From: CAZXBB01 sp964638815
GTDB taxonomy: Bacteria; Planctomycetota; Phycisphaerae; Phycisphaerales; SM1A02
DNA length: 14,370 nt
Direction of reading: 5' to 3'
Assembly: GCA_964638815.1 (NCBI GenBank)
Contig: CAZXBB010000168.1
Span: 1-14,370 of the forward strand
Part shown: one piece after another, positions 5,901-13,500 of the stretch
Layout: every line of letters starts with the position of its first letter
Numbering within the stretch: the first letter of the stretch is position 1
Translations under genes and position numbers: made by a program
The notes under the pieces: generated by a model
What the model was told of the DNA's origin: nothing
The model's input: only the letters and a program-made list of their open reading frames with translations
Databases searched by the model: none

Positions 5901-6456
5901 CCTGTTCCGCGTCGAGACGCTGAGCTGGGAGCGCGCGGACGGAACGCGCGTGTCGCGCGACGTCGTGCGGCACCCGGGCGCCGTCGTCGTCGTTCCGGTG
6001 CTCGCGCCCGATCGCATCGTGCTGATCCACAACGAGCGCGTCGCCGTCGGCGGACGCCTGTGGGAGCTTCCCGCCGGCACGCTCGAGCCCGACGAGATCG
6101 CCGCGGACGCCGCGGTGCGCGAGCTCGAGGAGGAGACCGGCTACCGCGCCGGGTCGATCCGCGCGATCGGGTCGTTTTTCACGTCGCCGGGCTTCCTCGA
6201 CGAACGTCTTCATCTCTTCGTGGCCTGGGATCTCACGCCGGGGCCGCAGAACCTCGACGACGGCGAGGACATCGACGTCGCCGGGTTCGACGTGCACGTC
6301 GCCCTGGCGATGATCGGCGACGGCCGCATCTGCGACGCGAAGACCATCGCAGGTCTCCTCATGTGGGACCGCTGGCACCGCACGCCCGGGTCGGCGCCCG
6401 GGTCGGCGCCCGGGTCCGCAGACGGAGCAGGGGGCTCCCCGGAGACGACCCCATGA
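5845..6456 (+). CDS. NUDIX hydrolase, ADP-ribose pyrophosphatase (NudF) type
   Basis: A 203-residue NUDIX enzyme that probably hydrolyses ADP-ribose or related nucleoside diphosphate sugars to AMP and a sugar phosphate with Mg2+. The full NUDIX box GX5EX7REUXEEXGU runs from G78 to Y100 (GTLEPDE ... VRELEEETGY). The preceding HPGAVVVVPVL and LWELPAG, and the following FFTSPGFLDERLHLF with P115, are the pattern of the ADP-ribose pyrophosphatase subfamily. Starts at 5845 and 5860 (MHDAVESQ) both fit; an in-frame TGA at 5827 rules out anything earlier. Residues 181-192 are three PGSA repeats, followed by a low-complexity end that may be dispensable. Its TGA overlaps the site-2 protease ATG (ATGA 6453-6456), so the two are translationally coupled. 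No shared pathway between them is obvious. Confidence 0.88.
   Translation: MRALPMHDAVESQVRHRGNLFRVETLSWERADGTRVSRDVVRHPGAVVVVPVLAPDRIVLIHNERVAVGGRLWELPAGTLEPDEIAADAAVRELEEETGYRAGSIRAIGSFFTSPGFLDERLHLFVAWDLTPGPQNLDDGEDIDVAGFDVHVALAMIGDGRICDAKTIAGLLMWDRWHRTPGSAPGSAPGSADGAGGSPETTP
6385..6420 (+). repeat. Three tandem 12-bp repeats encoding PGSA at the NUDIX C-terminus
   Basis: CCCGGGTCGGCG occurs at 6385-6396 and 6397-6408, with a variant (CCCGGGTCCGCA) at 6409-6420. All three are in frame and encode Pro-Gly-Ser-Ala. The array lies after the catalytic domain and is a likely site of repeat-number variation. Confidence 0.85.
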
Positions 6457-7583
6457 CCTGGCGCGACCGGATCGGCGACGACGCCGACCGCATGGGGCGT
6501 CCGGGCGGCGACTGGCAGGGAATCCGTCCATCGCTCGACAACCCGATGACCTGGTCGCTGCCGCTGGCGAGGCCGTTCCGGATCTCGGTCCGCGTGCACG
6601 TCGTCTTCATCATCTACGTGCTCATCCAGCTCGCGAGGTCGCTCGCCTCGCCCGCGAAGGGCGAGATCGCGCCGCTCGACTTCACGCTCACCGCGCTCAA
6701 CCTCGGCTGCCTCTTTGTGATCGTCCTCCTCCACGAGTTCGGACACTGCTTCGCGTGCCGGTGGATCGGGGGCGAGGCGGACGAGATCCTCATGTGGCCG
6801 CTCGGCGGGCTCGCGTTCTGCCGGCCGTCGCAGCGGTGGCGCGCCCACCTCGTCACGGCGATGGGCGGCCCGACCGTCAACGTCGTCATCTTCATCGTGC
6901 TCGCCCCGGTGCTCGGGCTCGTGACGGGCAGGTGGTTCGGCGTCGCGATCCCGAACCCGCTCGGCCCGATCGGGTTCGGCGTGCTTCCCAACGAGTCCTG
7001 GTGGCTCATCACGCTGGTCGCGATCCAGGACGTGAGCTTCCTGCTCCTGATCTTCAACCTGCTGCCGATCTTCCCCCTCGACGGCGGGCGGATCTGCCAG
7101 GCGCTGCTGTGGCCGCGGTTCGGCTACGTGCGATCGATGCGGTTTGCCGTCTACGTCGGCTACTTCGGCGCGATCGCTCTCGGCATCTTCGGCGCCGCAT
7201 CGAGCAACTGGATGCTGGTCGCCATCGCGATCTTCGGCGGCGTCACGTGCTATGTCACGCTCAGGCAGGTGCAGTGGACGGAGTCCGAGCTGGGCGGCAA
7301 TGACGATCGCTACGCGGCGGCTCACTGGCATCCCGATCGCGACGACGGGCCAGACGCGGCCGAGACGGCGTCGGCGAAGGCCGGCTGGCTGGCCCGTCGC
7401 GCCGAGGAACGCGCTCGCAAGGAGGCGGCGGCGGCGGCGGAGGCGGCCGACGTCGATCGCATCCTTGCCAAGATCGGACGCGAGGGCGTCGGGAGCCTGT
7501 CGGCGAGCGAGCGCTCGCTGCTCGAGCGGGTGACGGAGCGCAAGCGGCGAGAGGGATCCGGGCCGCGTTCACGTCCGGGCTGA
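6453..7583 (+). CDS. Site-2 protease family (M50) intramembrane metalloprotease
   Basis: A 376-residue polytopic membrane protease. After a polar N-terminus, the helices near 45-65 and 78-100 carry the zinc site HEFGH (H94, E95, H98). The third zinc ligand is D210 in NLLPIFPLDGGR, and further hydrophobic segments lie near 133-158, 184-207 and 229-270. No PDZ or CBS domain is visible, so it is a compact S2P. Such enzymes cut transmembrane segments, often of anti-sigma factors. The soluble C-terminus has an Ala/Arg/Glu coiled-coil-like stretch (about 305-333) and then DVDRILAKIGREGVGSLSAS, a motif also found at the end of the rhomboid downstream. The ATG at 6453 overlaps the NUDIX stop and has GGAG eight bases ahead. 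No anti-sigma substrate gene is in the window. Confidence 0.92.
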   Translation: MTWRDRIGDDADRMGRPGGDWQGIRPSLDNPMTWSLPLARPFRISVRVHVVFIIYVLIQLARSLASPAKGEIAPLDFTLTALNLGCLFVIVLLHEFGHCFACRWIGGEADEILMWPLGGLAFCRPSQRWRAHLVTAMGGPTVNVVIFIVLAPVLGLVTGRWFGVAIPNPLGPIGFGVLPNESWWLITLVAIQDVSFLLLIFNLLPIFPLDGGRICQALLWPRFGYVRSMRFAVYVGYFGAIALGIFGAASSNWMLVAIAIFGGVTCYVTLRQVQWTESELGGNDDRYAAAHWHPDRDDGPDAAETASAKAGWLARRAEERARKEAAAAAEAADVDRILAKIGREGVGSLSASERSLLERVTERKRREGSGPRSRPG

Positions 7584-7601
7584 GCCAGGAGCCGGCTTCG
7601 C

Positions 7602-7633
7602 GCGGGCGGCCGGCAACTCGTGCGATCGCCCGC
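7602..7633 (+). terminator. GC hairpin with embedded 17-bp repeat copy after the M50 gene
   Basis: GCGGGCG (7602-7608) pairs perfectly with CGCCCGC (7627-7633) around an 18-base loop. The left arm and loop contain CGGCCGGCAACTCGTGCG (7607-7624), a one-base-longer copy of the repeat at 1163-1264. It lies 18 bases after the M50 stop, so a transcription end is plausible, but there is no T-tract. The rest of 7584-7758 shows no gene. Confidence 0.4.
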
Positions 7634-7743
7634 CGTGCCTGCCTCGGCCCCCCTCTTTCCGCCCCCGGTGGCTCCGCTTCAGGTGCCCTGCAAGTGACAC
7701 GCGGGCGAGCCGATTCTCGGATGAAGGACCGCCGCGATCCGAA

Positions 7744-7749
7744 TAGACT
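7744..7749 (+). promoter_or_regulatory. -10-like box (TAGACT) before the rhomboid gene
   Basis: TAGACT fits TAnnnT and ends nine bases before the ATG at 7759, which has no Shine-Dalgarno. A bulged inverted repeat just upstream (7713-7722 with 7737-7744) overlaps its edge and could be an operator or hairpin. No -35 hexamer is visible. Confidence 0.35.
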
Positions 7750-7758
7750 CATCTCCCC

Positions 7759-8886
7759 ATGGGCATCCACGACCGTGATTACGCCCGGCGCGAGCCTCCC
7801 GGCGGCGGGTACGCCGGACGGGGGATGCGATCGATGCGCATGTGGTCGGCCAACACGTGGCTGATCGTCACGTGCATCGCCGTGTTCGTCATCGACGGGT
7901 TCACGGGTCTCCACCCGGTCGAGATGGGCCTGTCGTGGGACGCCCGGCTCAGCGACGAGGCCGTCAGGAGCATCGACCCGTCGGCCCTTCGGCTCGGCCC
8001 GATCGAGGTCACGCGGCGTGACTCACGGACGAACCGGCCGCGCGAAGGCTACCGCCTCGTGACCACCGCGGAGACCGGCGACCAGGTCCTGGGCCGGCAG
8101 GAGGTCATCTTCATGCCGCTCCTCGAGAAGTACCTGCACTTCTCGACCAAGCGCGGCATCCTGGACCTCCAGTACTGGCGTCTCATCGGGTTCCAGTTCC
8201 TGCACACGCACGACACGCTCGCGCACCTGCTGTTCAACATGGTCGGGCTGTTCTTCTTCGGCTCGCTGGTGGAGCAGTACCTGGGCTCGAAACGCTACCT
8301 GGCGTTCTATCTCCTGTGCGGCATCTTCGGCGCGCTGATGTACGTCATCCTCAACCTCGGCGGATACGTGATCCAGGCGCGCGGACTCGGCACGATTCCG
8401 GGACTGCTGTTCAACGACCTCCGCACGCCGCTGATCGGGGCGTCGGCGGGCGTCTTCGGCGTGCTCATGGCGGGCGCGAAGCTCGCGCCGGACGCCCGCG
8501 TGCTGCTCCTCTTCATCATCCCGATGCGGCTGCGGACGCTCGCGTACGGCCTCGTCGCCCTGGCCGTGTTCACGCTGCTCATCGGCGGCAGCAACGCCGG
8601 CGGCGAGGCGGGACACCTCGGCGGCGCGATCGCGGGCTTCTACTTCATCCGCCACCCGCACCACCTGCACGGCTTCTTCGACATCCTCGGCCGCGTCGAT
8701 CCGACCTCGCACCACTACCGCAAGGGCGGCGGCGTCTCGGCGCGGGCGCGGGCGACGGCGCGGATCCGCGGGGGCGGGCCCAGCCGCACGGAGGTGGACC
8801 GCGTCCTCGACAAGGTGCACGCGCAGGGGCTCTCGAGCCTGACCGAGGAGGAGAAGCGCGTGCTCAGCGAGGCGTCGAAGCGATGA
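7759..8886 (+). CDS. Rhomboid family intramembrane serine protease
   Basis: A 375-residue rhomboid. The catalytic dyad is S229 in GASAG (227-231) and H286 in GGEAGHLGG; the conserved HxxxN is H156/N160 in LAHLLFN. The first helix is at about 33-50 and the rest of the core spans about 150-300. Between them lies an unusually long hydrophilic insert (about 51-140). The N-terminus MGIHDRDYARREPPGGG carries a DRDY motif that I associate with planctomycete rhomboids, supporting the 7759 start despite the lack of a Shine-Dalgarno. After the last helix, a basic linker leads to TEVDRVLDKVHAQGLSSLTE, matching the end of the M50 protease upstream and resembling the DUF6576-type tail of some bacterial rhomboids. 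The stop overlaps the tgt start (ATGA 8883-8886), so it leads the tgt-yajC-secDF operon. Confidence 0.93.
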   Translation: MGIHDRDYARREPPGGGYAGRGMRSMRMWSANTWLIVTCIAVFVIDGFTGLHPVEMGLSWDARLSDEAVRSIDPSALRLGPIEVTRRDSRTNRPREGYRLVTTAETGDQVLGRQEVIFMPLLEKYLHFSTKRGILDLQYWRLIGFQFLHTHDTLAHLLFNMVGLFFFGSLVEQYLGSKRYLAFYLLCGIFGALMYVILNLGGYVIQARGLGTIPGLLFNDLRTPLIGASAGVFGVLMAGAKLAPDARVLLLFIIPMRLRTLAYGLVALAVFTLLIGGSNAGGEAGHLGGAIAGFYFIRHPHHLHGFFDILGRVDPTSHHYRKGGGVSARARATARIRGGGPSRTEVDRVLDKVHAQGLSSLTEEEKRVLSEASKR

Positions 8887-10142
8887 GCGTCTCGATGGCC
8901 GGAGCGATCGGGTTCGAGATCGTCGCCGGCAGCGAGACGTGCCACGCCCGGGCCGGCCGCGTCACGACGCGGCACGGGTCGTTCGACACGCCAGCGTTCA
9001 TGCCGGTCGGCACTCAGGCGACCGTCAAGGGCATGACCGTCGCGCAGGTGCGGGCGACGGGGACCCGGATCCTCCTCAACAACGCCTACCACCTCATGCT
9101 CCGCCCCGGCGACGCCGCCGTCGCGCGGCGCGGCGGCGTGCACCGGTTCATGGGATGGGACGGACCGATCCTGACGGACTCCGGCGGGTTCCAGGCGTTC
9201 TCGATGGCGGACATCAACTCGGTGGACGACGACGGCGTGACGTTCAGGTCGATCATCGACGGTGCGACCGTGCGTCTGACGCCGGAGCGATCGATCGAGG
9301 TGCAGAACAACCTCGGCGCCGACATCATCATGGCCTTCGACGACTGCCCGCCCGCCGTCGAGGCGGCGGCGGGTGACGGACCGCGCGCCGCGGAGCACGC
9401 CGCGCGGCTGCGCACCGCCCACGAGCGCACCGTGCGATGGCTCGAGCGGAGCGCGGCGGCCCACCGGCGCCCCGACGACCAGGCGCTCTTCGGCATCGTG
9501 CAGGGCGGGACGGACCTCGACCTTCGTCAGGCTTCGCTCGAAGCGGTGTGCGGGGTGGACCTGCCCGGGTATGCGATCGGGGGAGTCGCCGTCGGCGAGG
9601 GGCCCGACCTCATCCGCCGGGTCGTGGAGTTCACCGCGCCGCGTCTGCCGGCGGACAGACCCCGGTACCTGATGGGGGTCGGTTACGAGACGGACATCCT
9701 GGCCGCGGTGCGGGCCGGGGTGGACATGTTCGACTGCGTCCTCCCGACGCGGAACGGCCGGAACGCGCAGGCGTTCACGCCGGCAGGTCGGCTGCACCTT
9801 CGGAACGCGTGTTTCGCCGAGGACGACGGTCCCCTGGATCCCGGATGCGATTGTCCGGCGTGCGGCGGGGGGCTCGGCCGGGCCTACCTCCGGCACCTCT
9901 TCATGGCGAAGGAGATGCTCGGTCCGACGCTCGTGAGCTGCCACAACGTCCGGCACTTCCAGCGCGTGTTGCTGGACATACGTCGGGCCATACGGGAGAA
10001 TGGCTGGTCTTCGCTTTTCGCGTCGTGGCCCGTGCTGGGGGACCTCCCGGACCCGGATCGATCTTCACCGCCACGGCCGCGCGACCCCGATCGCGACCCC
10101 GATCACGATCCCGATCACGATCCCGATGTGGATGGGCCATAG
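8883..10142 (+). CDS. tgt: Queuine/preQ1 tRNA-guanine transglycosylase
   Basis: Tgt exchanges guanine 34 for preQ1 in GUN-anticodon tRNAs, the committed tRNA step of queuosine synthesis. The 419-residue protein has the substrate-pocket and catalytic residues: D99 in ILTDSGGFQ, D153 in MAFDDCPP, VQGG (206-209), and nucleophile D284 in DMFDCVLPTRNGR. The zinc site is C322, C324 and C327 (CDCPAC) plus H354 (SCHN). The enzyme core ends near residue 380; the rest is a Pro/Asp-rich tail with repeated DPD(H/R) units (401-415). GAGG about ten bases ahead of the ATG and the ATGA overlap with the rhomboid gene fix the start. yajC begins on the next base after the stop. Tgt next to yajC and secD/secF is a common bacterial arrangement. 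Confidence 0.97.
   Translation: MSVSMAGAIGFEIVAGSETCHARAGRVTTRHGSFDTPAFMPVGTQATVKGMTVAQVRATGTRILLNNAYHLMLRPGDAAVARRGGVHRFMGWDGPILTDSGGFQAFSMADINSVDDDGVTFRSIIDGATVRLTPERSIEVQNNLGADIIMAFDDCPPAVEAAAGDGPRAAEHAARLRTAHERTVRWLERSAAAHRRPDDQALFGIVQGGTDLDLRQASLEAVCGVDLPGYAIGGVAVGEGPDLIRRVVEFTAPRLPADRPRYLMGVGYETDILAAVRAGVDMFDCVLPTRNGRNAQAFTPAGRLHLRNACFAEDDGPLDPGCDCPACGGGLGRAYLRHLFMAKEMLGPTLVSCHNVRHFQRVLLDIRRAIRENGWSSLFASWPVLGDLPDPDRSSPPRPRDPDRDPDHDPDHDPDVDGP
10083..10130 (+). repeat. 12-bp tandem repeat encoding DPD(H/R) at the tgt C-terminus
   Basis: About four 12-bp units of the form GAYCCCGATCRC run in frame at 10083-10094, 10095-10106, 10107-10118 and 10119-10130 (last one diverged). They encode DPDR, DPDH, DPDH and DPDV. 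They lie outside the conserved enzyme and end just before yajC. Confidence 0.85.
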
Positions 10143-10580
10143 ATGTTCGACCTCGATGTAATCCAGTTGACGCTCGCGCAGAACCAGGGAGAGGCGCCGC
10201 TGACGTTCGACGCCGCGCCGCAGGCGCCCTCGGGGGGAACGACCACCGGCGGCGGAGGCATGCCGCCGCAGGGCGGCCTCTTCGGCGGCGGCAGCCAGCT
10301 TCTCCTCCTCATGGTCGCGCTGATGGTCGTCATGCTCGTCGTCTCCTCGATCGGCCCGCGTCGCGAGCGGAAGAAACGCGAGGCGATGATCAACGCCGTG
10401 AAGAAGCACGACAGGGTGCAGACCGTAGGGGGCGTGATCGGCTCGATCGTCGAGCTCAAGCCCGATTTCGTCGTCCTGAAGGTGGATGAGTCCGCGAACA
10501 CGCGGATCACGTTCGCACGATCGGCGATTCAGCAGATTCTCACGACCGACGGAGGCGGCGGCAGCCCGAACGCGGGCTGA
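10143..10580 (+). CDS. yajC: Preprotein translocase accessory subunit YajC
   Basis: A 145-residue YajC, a single-span membrane protein of the SecDF-YajC complex that assists Sec export. The transmembrane helix is about 52-70 (LLLLMVALMVVMLVVSSI), followed by the basic PRRERKKRE, then the family motif HDRVQTVGGVIGSIVEL (89-105) and a short beta-rich cytoplasmic domain. The 50 residues before the helix are Gly/Pro/Gln-rich and longer than in typical YajC, where the helix is near the N-terminus. The next in-frame ATG (10260, GGAGG only one base ahead) would shorten this but has poor spacing. The start at 10143 abuts the tgt stop. secDF follows after 14 bp. Confidence 0.94.
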   Translation: MFDLDVIQLTLAQNQGEAPLTFDAAPQAPSGGTTTGGGGMPPQGGLFGGGSQLLLLMVALMVVMLVVSSIGPRRERKKREAMINAVKKHDRVQTVGGVIGSIVELKPDFVVLKVDESANTRITFARSAIQQILTTDGGGGSPNAG

Positions 10581-10594
10581 CCGGGGCATACGCG

Positions 10595-13500
10595 ATGCAG
10601 AACATGGTGCCGAAACTCCTCCTGATCGCCGTGGTGCTCGCGTTGTGCGGGCTCTCGATCGGGTACAAGGATCTCTCGCTCGGGAAGGATCTCCGCGGCG
10701 GCGTCAGCCTCGTGTACAAGGTCTCGATCCCGGAGGACAGCGCGCGCGATCCGCAGAGCGTCCTCACCCAGACCATCACGGTCCTCAAGGACCGGGTCAA
10801 CCCGACCGGCGTGCTCGACATCTCGATGCAGCCGCTCGGACGCGACCGGATCGAGGTCGTGATGCCGCTCCCGGACGAGAAGGTCCGCGCGCTGGCGAAG
10901 ACCTACCAGGACGAACTCGCCGCGCTGCTGAAGCTCTCCGAGATCCGTTCCGTCGAGGTGGACGAGGCGCTCAAGCGCGGCGCGGCCGTGGCGGAGATCG
11001 GCGGCGATCAGGCGAGCGAGCGCGGGCGAAAGGTGGCGGGGCTCCAGGAAGCGTACGACGCGCGCCGCGACGCCCGCGCCGCCTACGAGGCGGCCGTGGC
11101 GGCGGACGCCGACGCGTCGGAGATCCGGCCGCTCCAGTTCGCCGTGGCCGAGGCCGAGATCGCCTTCGACGACCTCTACGCGGAAGTCCTGGGGCTCAGC
11201 CTCGGCGAGGCCCGCGTGCGACGCGTGCTGGGTCTGCCGACGGAGCCGCAGGACGTCAAGAACCCCGACGGCACCACGCAGCTCGACGCGCAGGGCACCG
11301 CGGTCAAGGGTCCGGGCCCGCGAGAGACGGCGCTGGACCGGATCAAGAGCGAGTACACGCACCTCGCGGCGAAGCTCGACGAGACGGTCGCGGCGTACGA
11401 CGAGTACCAGAGGAACCGCAAAGGCTTCGACGACCCCGAGGACCTCATCCGCCTGCTCCGCGGGGCGGGCGTGCTCGAGTTCCGCATCGCGGTGCGCAAC
11501 TCCTCGCCGATCGGCGTGGAGATCAACGATCTGCGTGAGCAGCTCCGGGAGGTCGGGCCGCAGAACACGTCCTCGCCGAACGCGCGATGGTTCCCGATCA
11601 ACGAGCTCAAGCAGTGGTACCAGACCCCGCAGCAGCTCGTGAGCCTCGAGGCGGATCCCGTCACCTATTTCGCGCAGAGCCGCGATCTCGTCGCCGGCGT
11701 GTACGAAGGCCAGCACTTCCTGCTGCTCTACACGACCCGGCCCAAGAGCATCACGCACGGCGGCGACCGCGAGTGGTCGATCACGAACACCTTCGAGAGC
11801 CCGGACGAGCTCGGGCGGCCGGCAGTGTCGTTCAACCTCGACGCGTCCGGCGCCGGCCTCATGGGTCGCCTCACCGGCGCGCACATCGGCGAGCCGATGG
11901 CGATCGTCCTCGACGGGCAGATCTACTCGGCCCCGACGATCCAGAGCCAGATCTCCGCGTCCGGGCAGATCACGGGCAATTACTCGCAGGCGGAGGTCGC
12001 CTATCTCATCCGCGTGCTCGCGGCGGGCTCGCTCCAGGCGCGACTGTCGCCCGATCCGATCGCGATGAACACGCTCGGCCCCTCGATCGGCGAGGACAAC
12101 CTGAAGCGCGGCCGCGGCGCGTTCATCATCGCGCTGAGCGCCGTCGCGGTGTTCATGCTGGTCTACTATTTCTTCGCCGGGCTGGTCGCCGTCATCGCCC
12201 TCATCGCCAACGGCATCATCATCTTCGGCGTGATGATGGGCATCGACGGCACGTTCACGCTGCCCGGTCTCGCGGGCATCGTGCTCACGATGGGCATGGC
12301 CGTGGACGCGAACGTGCTCATTTACGAGCGCATCCGGGAGGAGCTCTTCGCCGGCGAGCTGGACCTGCGCGGGGCGGTGCGCCAGGGCTACGGGAAGGCG
12401 CTGAGCACGATCCTCGACGCCAACATCACGAACCTCATCGTCTGTCTCGTGCTGTTTCGCACGGCGACCACCGAGGTCAAGGGCTTCGCCCTCACGCTCA
12501 CGATCGGCATCTGCGCCACGCTGTTCACGGCACTCTTCGTCACGCGGCAGATCTACTTCTTCTACACGGACTTCTTCAAGATCCGCAAGCTCCCGATGCT
12601 GCCGACGGTGTTCCCGTCGATCCACCGCGCGCTCGAGCCGAACATCCCGTGGGTGTCGCTGCGACACATCTTCCTGGCCGTCAGCCTCGTAGCCGTCATC
12701 GCCTCGGTGATCCTCGTGGCGCGGCGCGGCGAGGATATGCTGTCCACCGAGTTCCGCGGCGGCGTCGCGATGACGATGCGAACCGCGCCGGTGGACGAGG
12801 ACCAGGACGGCGAGCCCGATTCGTATCTCACCGACGCGAAGCTCGAGCCGGTGCGGGTCAGTCTCCGGCACAGCGGTGCGCCCGACGCCGTCGAGGATCG
12901 GATCCACGCCCTCGGCGTCGCCGCTCGGGAGAGCGGCGCCACCGACAACAGCACGCGCGTCCTGCGCGAGCTCGAGAATGCCGCGGTGCTGACCGCGGGC
13001 GAGACCTCGACGGACGCGGACGGCAACATCATCGCGGAGTCCTTCCAGGTCAAGGTCTCCAGCCCGAAGGGCATGGACGATGAGCAGACGATCACCGAGA
13101 CCATCGTTGACGCGATCAGCGACGAGTTCGGCCGACAGCTCGACGTCACGCTGCCCGTGACGTTCGCCGGTGCGGGGTCCGACGAGTCCGACTCGTACGT
13201 CTTCCCGATCACGAAGGACGAGCTCGGGCAGAACATCCGGCGGCCCGACGCGACGCAACGGGTTTCCGGCTTCGTCGGCGGCGCCGCGATCGTGCTCGAG
13301 GACATCGATCCGCCGCTGACCGAACGCGACATCGCCCGTCGCATCGACCGGTTGCGCAACCAGCCGGACTTCGTGCGCTACTCCGCCCGAAGCGTCGAGG
13401 TGCACGGGCTCACGCCCGCCGATCCGGCCGATCCCCGCCGCGGCTACACGGACGCCGTAGTCCTCGTCCACGACCCGTTCCTCAGCTACGTCCGCATGAC

